This document shows positions 45,850 through 54,019 of a DNA stretch of 54,742 nt, piece by piece. Source of the stretch: Gammaproteobacteria bacterium (GTDB lineage: Bacteria > Pseudomonadota > Gammaproteobacteria > HK1); assembly GCA_022824305.1 (NCBI GenBank), contig JAJEAD010000044.1, positions 1 to 54,742 of the forward strand, read 5' to 3'. The notes beneath the pieces are model-generated. The model did not search any database. It was not told the DNA's origin and was given only the letters and a program-made list of their open reading frames with translations. How positions within the stretch are numbered: the first letter of the stretch is position 1; each line of letters starts with the position of its first letter. The translations under genes and the position numbers were made by a program.

Positions 45850-48057
45850 ATGCCGGCCATCCTCCGGGTAGCGGTGGCGTCGAAGCTGCGCCGCCTCTTC
45901 GACTACCTGCCTCCCGACGAGGCGGACGCGCATCCCCCGGTGCCCGGCGTTCGGGTGCGCGTGCCCTTCGGCCGCAGCGTCCGGGTCGGGATCGTGGTCG
46001 AGACCTCCGACGAGACGGGAGTTCCCGCCGAACGCCTGCGGTCGATTCTCGGGGTCATCGATCGGGAGCCCCTGCTCTCGTCGTCCGCGATGGAGTTCCT
46101 GTGCTGGGCGGCCGAGTACTTCCACCATCCGCCGGGCGAAGTCCTGCTCGGCACCTTGCCTCCCGCTCTCCGGCGGGGCCGGGTTCCCGGCCCCGCTCGT
46201 CCCTCCCGATGGCGAGCTACGCAGGCCGGGCGCCGCGCACCGCCCGACGCGCCGCGAGGCGCTCCGGTGCAGGCGCGCCTCCTCGAGCTGCTCCGGGAAT
46301 CTCGCGACGGCCTCGATGCCGCGGCCCTGGCGGGCGCGGGGACGACGTGGCGCAAGGGCCTGCGGACGCTGGAAGAGCGGGGATGGGTGAGGGCCGTCTC
46401 CGTGCCCGAATCGCGACCCGCCCCTGCGCCTGCTCCCGCCGCGCCCGCGGTCGTACTCAACTCCGCCCAGCAGGCGGCGGTCGACGAAGTCAGGGCCGGA
46501 CTCGGCGATTTCGGCGTGTATCTCCTCGACGGCGTTACCGGAAGCGGGAAGACCGAGGTCTACCTGTCGCTCATCGAGGAGGTGATCGCGGCCGGGCGCC
46601 AGGCGCTCGTCCTGATTCCGGAAATCGGGCTCAGCCCTCAGCTCGTCGCTCGATTTCAGAGTCGCCTCGGCGATTCGCTCGCGGTGCTGCATTCCGGCCT
46701 CGGAGACCGGCGGCGATTGCAGAGCTGGACGGCGGCGCGTGAAGGATGTGTGTCGGTGCTCGTGGGCACCCGTTCCGCGGTGTTCACGCCCCTGCGGCGC
46801 CCCGGCCTCGTCGTGGTCGACGAAGAGCACGATCCCTCCTTCAAGCAGATGGACGGTTTCCGCTACTCGGCACGGGATCTGGCGGTGGTGCTGGGGCGCG
46901 TCCGGGGAGTGCCGGTTCTGCTCGGCAGCGCCACCCCGTCGCTCGAGAGCGTGCAAAACGCCGCGAGGGGACGCTACGCCGATCTGCGCCTCCCGCGGCG
47001 CGCGGGCGGGGCGCGGATGCCGAGCGTCGAAGTGGTCGACCTTCGAGGACAGAAACTCGAGGAAGGGGTGAGCGACGCCATGCACGCCGCCATTCGTCGT
47101 TGCCTCGAAGGAGGCGAGCAGTCCCTCATGTTCGTCAATCGCCGCGGCTTCGCACCGGTGCTGATCTGCCACCAGTGCGGCTGGATCGCGGACTGCGCGC
47201 ACTGCGACGCCCATCTCGTCTATCACCGCGAGGCGGGGCGCATGCACTGCCACTACTGCGGCGCCGTGCGCGCGCCGCCGTCGGAGTGTCCCGGCTGCGG
47301 CGGCACGGACCTTCGCCCCATCGGGCTTGGCACCCAGCGCGTGGCGGAGCACCTGAGCACGGTTCATCCCGGTGCCCGGGTGGCCAGAATGGACCGCGAC
47401 AGCACCCGAAGGCAGGGGGCGCTGGAGGCCATTCTCGAGCGGGTGCACGCCGGCGCCGTCGATATCCTGGTCGGCACCCAGATGCTCGCCAAGGGGCACC
47501 ACTTCCCCAACGTGACGCTGGTCGGAATACTGGACGCGGACCGCGGGCTCTTCGGAGCGGACTTCCGGTCTACCGAGCGCATGGCCCAGCTCCTGGTGCA
47601 GGTCGCCGGGCGCTGCGGGCGCGGCGAGCGCCCGGGCCGGGTGCTGGTGCAGACCCATCATCCCCGGCATCCGCTGCTCAACCAGCTCATCCGCGCCGGC
47701 TACCGTGCCTTTGCCGAGGATGCGCTCGAGGAACGCCACGCCGCGCGCCTGCCCCCGCATGCCTGCATGGCATTGCTGCGGGCGGAGGCGGCCGACCGGG
47801 AGCTGCCGAGGGACTTTCTCGTTGACGCCCGCCGCGCCGGGGAGCAGTGCCGGCCGGCCGGCGTGAACCTCCTCGGTCCGGTCCCCGCTCTCATGGAGCG
47901 CCGGGCCGGCCGCTACCGCGCCCAGTTGCTGGTCGAGTCGGCGAGGCGCCCGGCCCTGCAGCGATTTCTCGACGAGTGGCTCGCGGACGTCGAAGGCCTT
48001 TCGGGCGCGAGGCGGGTGCGCTGGTCCCTCGATGTCGATCCCATCGAGATCCTCTGA
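45850..48057 (+). CDS. priA: Primosomal replication protein N' (PriA helicase)
   Basis: 735 residues. It restarts stalled forks by recognising D-loops and loading DnaB. The N-terminal DNA-binding domain is ILRVAVASKLRRLFDYLPP. The helicase core has Walker A LDGVTGSGKTEVYLSLIEE (about residues 230-248), VVVDEEHDPSFKQMDGFRYS with DEEH, and LLGSATPSLES. The zinc-binding insert is CHQCGWIADCAHC...CHYCGAVRAPPSECPGCGG. Motif V/VI residues are VDILVGTQMLAKGHHFPNVT and LVQVAGRCGRGERPGRV. ATG 45850 fits the family; an in-frame TTG 27 nt upstream is possible. Confidence 0.97.
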   Translation: MPAILRVAVASKLRRLFDYLPPDEADAHPPVPGVRVRVPFGRSVRVGIVVETSDETGVPAERLRSILGVIDREPLLSSSAMEFLCWAAEYFHHPPGEVLLGTLPPALRRGRVPGPARPSRWRATQAGRRAPPDAPRGAPVQARLLELLRESRDGLDAAALAGAGTTWRKGLRTLEERGWVRAVSVPESRPAPAPAPAAPAVVLNSAQQAAVDEVRAGLGDFGVYLLDGVTGSGKTEVYLSLIEEVIAAGRQALVLIPEIGLSPQLVARFQSRLGDSLAVLHSGLGDRRRLQSWTAAREGCVSVLVGTRSAVFTPLRRPGLVVVDEEHDPSFKQMDGFRYSARDLAVVLGRVRGVPVLLGSATPSLESVQNAARGRYADLRLPRRAGGARMPSVEVVDLRGQKLEEGVSDAMHAAIRRCLEGGEQSLMFVNRRGFAPVLICHQCGWIADCAHCDAHLVYHREAGRMHCHYCGAVRAPPSECPGCGGTDLRPIGLGTQRVAEHLSTVHPGARVARMDRDSTRRQGALEAILERVHAGAVDILVGTQMLAKGHHFPNVTLVGILDADRGLFGADFRSTERMAQLLVQVAGRCGRGERPGRVLVQTHHPRHPLLNQLIRAGYRAFAEDALEERHAARLPPHACMALLRAEAADRELPRDFLVDARRAGEQCRPAGVNLLGPVPALMERRAGRYRAQLLVESARRPALQRFLDEWLADVEGLSGARRVRWSLDVDPIEIL

Positions 48058-48069
48058 CGGGTCGCCCGG

Positions 48070-48111
48070 GGTCACGGGTCCCACGGCAAGGCCGCCGGTG
48101 AACCCGTGACC
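48070..48111. repeat. Long inverted repeat between priA and argS
   Basis: GGTCACGGGT (48070-48079) and ACCCGTGACC (48102-48111) form a perfect 10-bp stem with a 22-nt loop that contains a smaller GGC/GCC pairing. A second hairpin, GCCCGG-TCG-CCGGGC, lies near 48130-48145. There is no U-tract. Possible roles are priA terminator, argS leader structure or operator. Confidence 0.5.
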
Positions 48112-48203
48112 GCAAAGCCCGCCCACGAAGCCCGGTCGCCGGGCGCCGATTCCGGCAGCGATCTCACTACAATACGCTGCCCCGCCGACCGGGCCGGAGA
48201 GAC

Positions 48204-49949
48204 TTGAAGCAACACCTGCACGAAGTGGTCGAGAACGCGCTCCGCGCCATGCGCGAGGACGGAGAGCTCGCGCTCGAGGAGCTGCCCGGCATCGTGGTCG
48301 AGCGCGCGCGCGATCCCCGGCACGGCGATTTCGCGACCCCGGTCGCCCTCGGGCTCGCGAAGGCGCTCGGCCGCAAGCCGCGCGACATCGCGGAGCGGCT
48401 GGCGGCGAGGCTGTCAGGTACGGCGCAACTCGAGCGGGTCGAGGTCGCCGGTCCCGGCTTCGTGAACTTCCACCTCTCGGCGGCGGCCCTGCAGGGCGTG
48501 GTGTCGCAGGTATCGGCCGAGGGCGAGGCGTTCGGCCGCTCCGACCAGGGCGGTGGCCGGCGCATCCAGGTGGAGTTCGTCTCCTCCAATCCCACCGGCC
48601 CGCTCCACGTCGGCCACGGCCGCAACGCGGCATTCGGAGCGGTGCTCGCGAACCTGCTCGACGCTGTCGGCTTCGACGTGCAACGCGAGTACTACGTCAA
48701 CGACATCGGCCGGCAGATGGACACGCTCGCGCTCTCCGTGTGGCTGCATTACCTCGAGCGCCGGGGCGAGCGAACCACTCTTCCCGCCCGGGGCTACCAG
48801 GGCGACTATCTCCGCGAGATCGCGGCCGCCCTGGAGGCGGAGCACGGGGATGCCTTCGCGCTTCGAGGCCCGGCCGCCGCGCCGCCCGAGGACGCCTCGG
48901 GCGACGAAGAGCGCCACTTGAGCGCTCTCATCGAGTGGTCCAGGGAGGCGCTCGGCGATGAACGCCACCGCGTGCTCTTCGAACACGTGCGCGACAGGAT
49001 GGTCGAAGAGATGAGACAGGATCTCGAGGAGTTCGGGATCGTCTTCGACTGCTGGTACTCGGAAGGCGAGATGAAGGCGAGCGGCGCGGTGGAGCGTGCC
49101 ATCGACGTGCTGGAGCGGCGGGGCCACGTGTACCAAGCGGAAGGGGCGAGGTGGTTCCGGGCCACCGATTTCGGCGACGAGAAGGACCGGGTAGTGATTC
49201 GCGAGAACGGGGAGTCGACCTACTTCGCCTCCGACATCGCCTACCACCGGGAGAAGTTCGAGCGCGGCTTCGAGCACGTCATCGATGTCTGGGGCGCGGA
49301 CCACCACGGCTACGTGCCCCGCCTCAAGGGCGCGCTCGCAGCCCTCGGCTGCGATCCCGGGAGTTTCGAGGTCACGGTCCTGCAGTTCGTGAACCTCTTT
49401 CGTGGCGGCAGGCGGGTGCAGATGTCGACGAGGGCGGGGGAGTTCGTGACGCTGCGCGAGCTGCGCGAGGAGACCGGCCGCGATGCCGCGCGCTTCTTCT
49501 ACGTGATGCGCAAGGGCGACCAGCACCTCGATTTCGATCTCGACCTCGCCCGGTCGCGCACGAGCGAGAACCCGGTCTACTACATCCAGTACGCCCACGC
49601 CCGGATCTGCAGCGTGCTGCGGCAGGCTCGCGCCCGGGGCCATGCCCTCCCCGGGGAAGCGCCGCCGCATCTCGATCGCCTGAGCGAAGGCGGAGAGCTC
49701 GCGCTGATGCGCTGCCTTTCCCGTTATCCGGAGGTCGTCGAATCCGCCGCCGCCGCGCGCGAACCCCATCGGATGGCCTTCTACCTGCGGGAGCTCGCCA
49801 CCGAGTTCCACACCTACTACAACGCCCACGTGGTGCTCGGCGACGATTCGGAGCTGCGAAGCGCGCGCCTCGCGCTCTCCGGGGCGGTGCGCCAGGTGCT
49901 CGCCAACGGCCTCTCCCTGCTCGGCGTCGACGCGCCGGAGTCGATGTAG
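48204..49949 (+). CDS. argS: Arginyl-tRNA synthetase
   Basis: 581 residues, a class I synthetase, from TTG 48204. The N-terminal additional domain has LEELPGIVVERARDPRHGDF and GPGFVNFHLS. The catalytic domain has QVEFVSSNPTGPLHVGHGRN (HVGH is the HIGH signature, about residue 135) and NDIGRQMDTLALSVWLH. WGADHHGYVPRLKGALAALG, MSTRAGEFVTLRELREETGR (in place of KMSKS, as usual in ArgRS) and the DALR anticodon domain at the C-terminus follow. It is followed 12 nt later by the SPOR gene, the typical arrangement. Confidence 0.98.
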   Translation: MKQHLHEVVENALRAMREDGELALEELPGIVVERARDPRHGDFATPVALGLAKALGRKPRDIAERLAARLSGTAQLERVEVAGPGFVNFHLSAAALQGVVSQVSAEGEAFGRSDQGGGRRIQVEFVSSNPTGPLHVGHGRNAAFGAVLANLLDAVGFDVQREYYVNDIGRQMDTLALSVWLHYLERRGERTTLPARGYQGDYLREIAAALEAEHGDAFALRGPAAAPPEDASGDEERHLSALIEWSREALGDERHRVLFEHVRDRMVEEMRQDLEEFGIVFDCWYSEGEMKASGAVERAIDVLERRGHVYQAEGARWFRATDFGDEKDRVVIRENGESTYFASDIAYHREKFERGFEHVIDVWGADHHGYVPRLKGALAALGCDPGSFEVTVLQFVNLFRGGRRVQMSTRAGEFVTLRELREETGRDAARFFYVMRKGDQHLDFDLDLARSRTSENPVYYIQYAHARICSVLRQARARGHALPGEAPPHLDRLSEGGELALMRCLSRYPEVVESAAAAREPHRMAFYLRELATEFHTYYNAHVVLGDDSELRSARLALSGAVRQVLANGLSLLGVDAPESM

Positions 49950-49961
49950 GGATCGCCCGCG

Positions 49962-50687
49962 GTGGCTCGCAGGCGCAGCAAGGCGACGAGGATCCCCCCT
50001 CGCGGGGCGGTGTCCCGGTGGCCGGCATTCGTCGCCGGCTGCGTGGCGGGCGCCGCGGCGACCGTCCTCATCGGCAGCGTGGAACTGCCTCGAAGCGAGG
50101 GCCGGGGCGGCGAGCCGGGGGCGTCCGCGCAGAGCGGGGAGAGCGCTCCGTCCGCGGAGCTCAAGTACGACTTCTACACGATCCTGCCGGAGATGGAGGC
50201 CGCGCTCCCGCTGTCCGATCAGGTCGACGCGGTGCTCGGCCTCGCGGAGAGCGCTGCGCCGCCTGCGCCCGCCGCCGCGCCCGAAACGACGGCGGTGGCC
50301 GCGCTCGAAGCGGAGCCTCCGCCCGAGCCGGAGTCCGGACCCGAAACGGCGCTTCCCGCGGAAACACCCTCGGCCCCGGTGGTCGAGGCATCTCTCCCCG
50401 CCGCGCCCGAACCCGAGAAGCCGGTGGTCAGCGCGGCCGAAGCGGGGGGAACCTACGTGCTGCAGGTCGGCTCGTTCCGCAACTCGGGCGAAGCCGAGCG
50501 CAGGCGGGCCAGCCTGGCGCTCCTCGGCCTGGAGGCGCGGGTGCAGACGATCGCGATCGACGGCGAGGCGATCTGGCACCGGGTGCAGGTCGGGCCCTAC
50601 GAGGAGCTCAATGCGCTGAACAATGCCCGCGTTCGCCTGCGAGAGAACGACATCGAGGCGATAGCGCTCAAGGTCCGCAAGCCCTGA
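49962..50687 (+). CDS. FtsN-like SPOR-domain cell-division protein
   Basis: 241 residues from GTG 49962, 12 nt after argS. A short basic cytoplasmic N-terminus (MARRRSKATRIPPRGAVSRW) is followed by a TM segment (PAFVAGCVAGAAATVLIGSV). Next come EYDFYTILPEME-type residues (here LKYDFYTILPEMEAALPLSD) seen in FtsN-like proteins, and a Pro/Glu/Ala-rich linker. The C-terminal SPOR domain (about residues 163-241) has YVLQVGSFRNSGEAERRRAS and WHRVQVGPYEELNALNNARV. SPOR domains bind denuded septal glycan. The argS-adjacent position supports FtsN-like function; low sequence conservation prevents a firm ftsN call. Confidence 0.88.
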   Translation: MARRRSKATRIPPRGAVSRWPAFVAGCVAGAAATVLIGSVELPRSEGRGGEPGASAQSGESAPSAELKYDFYTILPEMEAALPLSDQVDAVLGLAESAAPPAPAAAPETTAVAALEAEPPPEPESGPETALPAETPSAPVVEASLPAAPEPEKPVVSAAEAGGTYVLQVGSFRNSGEAERRRASLALLGLEARVQTIAIDGEAIWHRVQVGPYEELNALNNARVRLRENDIEAIALKVRKP

Positions 50688-50733
50688 GCGCGTTCCGTCA
50701 TGGCGCCGGTGACGGGGCGGCGCCGCGGCGGAA

Positions 50734-51732
50734 TCAGGCCCCGAGCTCCGCCCGCAGCTCGTCCTTCGCGGACCGGCCGAGCAGGGACGCCTCGATGGAG
50801 TTTTGCGCGAGTCGCTTCAGGTCTCCGCGCGAGAGGTCCAGGGCCTCGGCGGCCGCGACGTAGTTGTCGTTCACGTACCCGCCGAAGTAGGCGGGGTCGT
50901 CGGAGTTCACCGTCACCATGAGGCCGAGCTCGAGCATTCGCTTGAGCGGGTGGGCCTTCATGTCGTCCACCACGCGGAGCGCGAGGTTGCTGAGCGGGCA
51001 CACGGTGAGCGGCACCTGCCGTCGGACCAGCTCGGCCACCAGTCCGGGGTCCCGGAGGGCGGAGTTCCCGTGGTCGATCCGGATCACTTCCAGCAGGTCC
51101 AGGGCTTCCCGGATGTACTCGGGAGGGCCTTCTTCCCCGGCGTGGGCGACGGGCGCGAATCCGGCGGCGCGAGCGCGGCGGAACGCCTCGCTGAACTTGC
51201 CCGGCGGGTTGCCCCGCTCCGACGAATCGAGCCCGACCCCGCAGATCCGGCGGCGATGAGGCATGGCCTCCTCGAGGGTGCGCAGTGCCGCGCTCTCGTC
51301 GAGATGCCGCAGAAAGCACATGATCAGCCCCGATGTGATGCCGAGCCGGTCCCGGGCCTCGTCGAGCGCCCGGCCGATGCCGTCGATCACGGTGCCGAAG
51401 GCGATGCCGCGTTCGGTGTGGGTCTGGGGATCGAAGAAGATCTCGACGTGCCGCACGTTGTCGGCGTGGGCGCGCTCCAGGTACGCCCAGGTCAGGTCGT
51501 GGAAGTCCCGGGCCTCGATCAGCACGCTGGCTCCCGCGTAGTAGATGTCGAGAAAGTCCTGCAGGTTGGAGAAGGCGTAGGCGGCCCGGACCTCGTCGAC
51601 CGAGGCGTAGGGGAGCGAGACGCGGTTGCGCTTCGCCAGGGTGAACATGAGCTCGGGCTCCAGAGTGCCTTCGATGTGCAGGTGGAGCTCGGCCTTGGGG
51701 AGCGTGGCGACGTACCCGGCGATGTCGTTCAT
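50734..51732 (-). CDS. Adenine deaminase (adenosine deaminase-like family)
   Basis: 332 residues from ATG 51732, with GGGAGGAG upstream. It probably deaminates adenine to hypoxanthine in purine salvage. Metal ligands are in [32 protein letters not shown] is typical of the adenine deaminase branch, whereas adenosine deaminases have an HVHLDG-type motif. VHVE-type [50 protein letters not shown] and [15 protein letters not shown] match the Pseudomonas-type adenine deaminase. Adenosine deaminase is the less likely alternative. Confidence 0.9.
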   Translation of the reverse strand: MNDIAGYVATLPKAELHLHIEGTLEPELMFTLAKRNRVSLPYASVDEVRAAYAFSNLQDFLDIYYAGASVLIEARDFHDLTWAYLERAHADNVRHVEIFFDPQTHTERGIAFGTVIDGIGRALDEARDRLGITSGLIMCFLRHLDESAALRTLEEAMPHRRRICGVGLDSSERGNPPGKFSEAFRRARAAGFAPVAHAGEEGPPEYIREALDLLEVIRIDHGNSALRDPGLVAELVRRQVPLTVCPLSNLALRVVDDMKAHPLKRMLELGLMVTVNSDDPAYFGGYVNDNYVAAAEALDLSRGDLKRLAQNSIEASLLGRSAKDELRAELGA

Positions 51733-51897
51733 GGTCTCCTCCCGACCCCGGGGCGGCTCTCGCCCCTCCCCGACGCTCCTATTGGCGCACGACCGGGTAT
51801 GGGATAGCAACGGAGGGGCCGACCCCGTGAAGTGAGTCCCATTGGGTGGGTCGGCCAGGGCCGCGGCCTTCACAGTCCCGCCGGGATCCGCAGGGGC

Positions 51898-53322
51898 TCA
51901 ACGGTTCGGGTCGGTTCCGGTCCAGCCGCCGGGCTTGAGGTGGTAGACGGCACGGGTCAGGGGATCGATGTCGCGGCGTTCGTCGTCCCGGCGGTCCTTG
52001 CGACGGATGGCGCCGCGCACCATCAGAGCGCCGAAGTAGCGGAAGGGTTCCGGCGGGAAGTCGCGTCCGGGCGGCCGCACCAGGCCGGTGTTGGCCCACT
52101 CGTCGTCGGCGTCCCGCACCAGGGACGCGAGGATGCGGCCGCCGAGCACGGTGGTGAGCACGCCGCGTCCCGAGTAGCCGAATCCGTAGAACACGTCCGG
52201 GCAGGTCGGGAGGGGGCCGAAGAGAGGCAGGCCGAGCCGGGAGCGATCGATCGGACCGTTCCACTGCCGCGCGGTGGGCGCCTCGGCGAGTCGCGGATGG
52301 CGCCGGGCGAAGAGGGCGCGCATCCGGGAGCGGGAGTGACCGGGTCGCTCGAGCGCGGCGTCGACGCGCGCGCCGAAGGCGAGCGCCCCGCCCGACTTGT
52401 TGTAGAGCACCCGGCCGTCGGCGGTGGTGCGCAACGCCTCCGTCATGGTGTGGGCGCTCATCAGGGCCGGTCCGTCGGTCCAGCCCGCGGCGTCGATGCG
52501 CTCCGGCTGCGCTTCGCTCACGATGATGTCGGTGCAGATCACGGCGACGCTGGGCCGGAGCTCGGGCAGGGCGGCGGACCACGCGTAGAGGGCGAGCACC
52601 ACCCGCTCCGCGGTGATGGTGCCGCTCGGCGTCTCCACCTGCGGCGGGCGCTCCCGGTGCAGCCTTCGCATCGGAGTGCCCTCGTACATCTCCACGCCGA
52701 GGTCCAGCGCGATGCGGCGCAGCGCCCGCACCAGGCGCCCGGGATGGACCGTCGCGTTGGCCGGCTCGAGCACGCCGGCAAGAAAGGTCCGCGCCCCGGT
52801 GCGTTCGGCGATCTCCTCCCCGCTCAGGCGCCGGTAGGGATGAACCTGGTAGGGCTGCAGCGCGTCGACGACATCGTTCCAGACGCCGACGTGAGCGGGA
52901 CAGGTCGCACCCCAGATCGTTCCGTTGCGCTCGAGGCCCGCATCGACTCCGTGGCGGCGGCACAGGGACTCGATGTCGTCGATGGCGGCGTGCGAGGCCC
53001 GGCCGAGGCGCAACGCCTCTTCAGTGCCGCACATCTGCCGCAGCAGGGGGAAGTGGGCCCACAAGGGCGCCGCGAAGCCCGCGTTGGCGCCACTGCCGCC
53101 GCTGCCGCAGCGCTGCGCCTCGATGAGGACGACGTGGGTGGCCGGCGCCGCCTGCTTGAGGTGGATGGCGGTCCACAGTCCGGTGTAGCCCCCGCCCACG
53201 ATGCACACGTCACAGCGACGGTCTCCGTCGAGCGTCGGAGAGACGTCGTCGTCTTCCGAGCGCGCATCCTCGAGCCAGAAGCTCTCGAACTTCGGACCGA
53301 GTCCTGCCTGGCTTGCCGTCAT
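51898..53322 (-). CDS. FAD-dependent oxidoreductase, DAO family
   Basis: 474 residues. The nucleotide-binding site is CDVCIVGGGYTGLWTAIHLK (about residues 38-57), with the FAD-binding acid in VVLIEAQRCGSGGSGANAGF, the RxGxSGRN-like turn of the PuuB/OrdL group. RQWNGPIDRSRLGLPLFGPL and VFYGFGYSGRGVLTTVLGGR are the C-terminal family motifs. Relatives oxidise amines such as gamma-glutamylputrescine, sarcosine or other secondary amines; the substrate cannot be told here. No signal peptide is present. It is likely transcribed from the 53323-53593 gap, which it shares with the divergent VOC gene. Confidence 0.88.
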   Translation of the reverse strand: MTASQAGLGPKFESFWLEDARSEDDDVSPTLDGDRRCDVCIVGGGYTGLWTAIHLKQAAPATHVVLIEAQRCGSGGSGANAGFAAPLWAHFPLLRQMCGTEEALRLGRASHAAIDDIESLCRRHGVDAGLERNGTIWGATCPAHVGVWNDVVDALQPYQVHPYRRLSGEEIAERTGARTFLAGVLEPANATVHPGRLVRALRRIALDLGVEMYEGTPMRRLHRERPPQVETPSGTITAERVVLALYAWSAALPELRPSVAVICTDIIVSEAQPERIDAAGWTDGPALMSAHTMTEALRTTADGRVLYNKSGGALAFGARVDAALERPGHSRSRMRALFARRHPRLAEAPTARQWNGPIDRSRLGLPLFGPLPTCPDVFYGFGYSGRGVLTTVLGGRILASLVRDADDEWANTGLVRPPGRDFPPEPFRYFGALMVRGAIRRKDRRDDERRDIDPLTRAVYHLKPGGWTGTDPNR

Positions 53323-53593
53323 GTCGTCCTACTCCCCTGCGACGTTCGGAAACGAAGGGGGCGCCCGGGACCCGCGCTCACTCCGCTTCCCCTTGGCCCG
53401 GCGCCGTCCGGCGCCACGGTGTCTCCTGGTACCTTCGCACAGTGATCATGATTGATTGCAAAACGCGGCGCTCGCCGGGGCACCTCGCAGTCCGCCACCC
53501 TGGCCCCATGGCGGCGCCGGGAGCCGGCTTGCGCGACCGGGATTCACCGGTACATTGTCTCCCCCCTTCACCGCATCGAGGAAGCCGCACGCC

Positions 53594-54019
53594 ATGGGTC
53601 TCAAGTATCTGCACACGATGGTTCGGGTCGCGGACCTGGACGAGTCAATGGACTTCTACTGCAACAAGCTGGGTCTCGAGGAGGTAGAGCGCTACGACAA
53701 CCCCGAGGGCCGCTTCACCCTGGTGATGCTGTCGGCGCCCGGCGACGAGGCGGCACAGGTGGAGCTCACCTACAACTACGACTCCGAGGACATGGGCGGC
53801 GGGCGCAACTTCGGTCACCTCGCCTACTCAGTTTCCGACATCTACGAGGTCTGCCAGCGGCTGATGGATGCCGGGGTGACCATCAACCGTCCGCCCCGGG
53901 ACGGACGGATGGCGTTCGTGCGGTCCCCGGACAACATCTCGATCGAGCTGCTGCAGGACGGTGCGGCGCTTCCGGTCCGGGAACCCTGGGCCTCCATGCC
54001 GAACGTCGGGGAGTGGTAG
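53594..54019 (+). CDS. VOC family protein (glyoxalase I-like)
   Basis: 141 residues with two beta-alpha-beta-beta-beta modules. It starts GLKYLHTMVRVADLDESMDF, the metal-ligand His region of glyoxalase I. YNYDSEDMGGGRNFGHLAYS carries the second His, and PDNISIELLQ the final Glu. The pattern closely resembles lactoylglutathione lyase, so methylglyoxal detoxification is possible. VOC members vary widely, and pairing with a luciferase-like monooxygenase could mean a catabolic role. The stop is directly followed by the ATG of the next gene. Confidence 0.85.
   Translation: MGLKYLHTMVRVADLDESMDFYCNKLGLEEVERYDNPEGRFTLVMLSAPGDEAAQVELTYNYDSEDMGGGRNFGHLAYSVSDIYEVCQRLMDAGVTINRPPRDGRMAFVRSPDNISIELLQDGAALPVREPWASMPNVGEW

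Noticed and set aside
45286..48633. A leftward 1115-codon open frame opposite priA
   Set aside because: Antisense shadow of priA and neighbours. No motif, no plausible start signal, and skewed composition.
48414..50579. A leftward 721-codon open frame opposite argS and the SPOR gene
   Set aside because: Antisense shadow; the opposite strand carries complete ArgRS and SPOR motifs.
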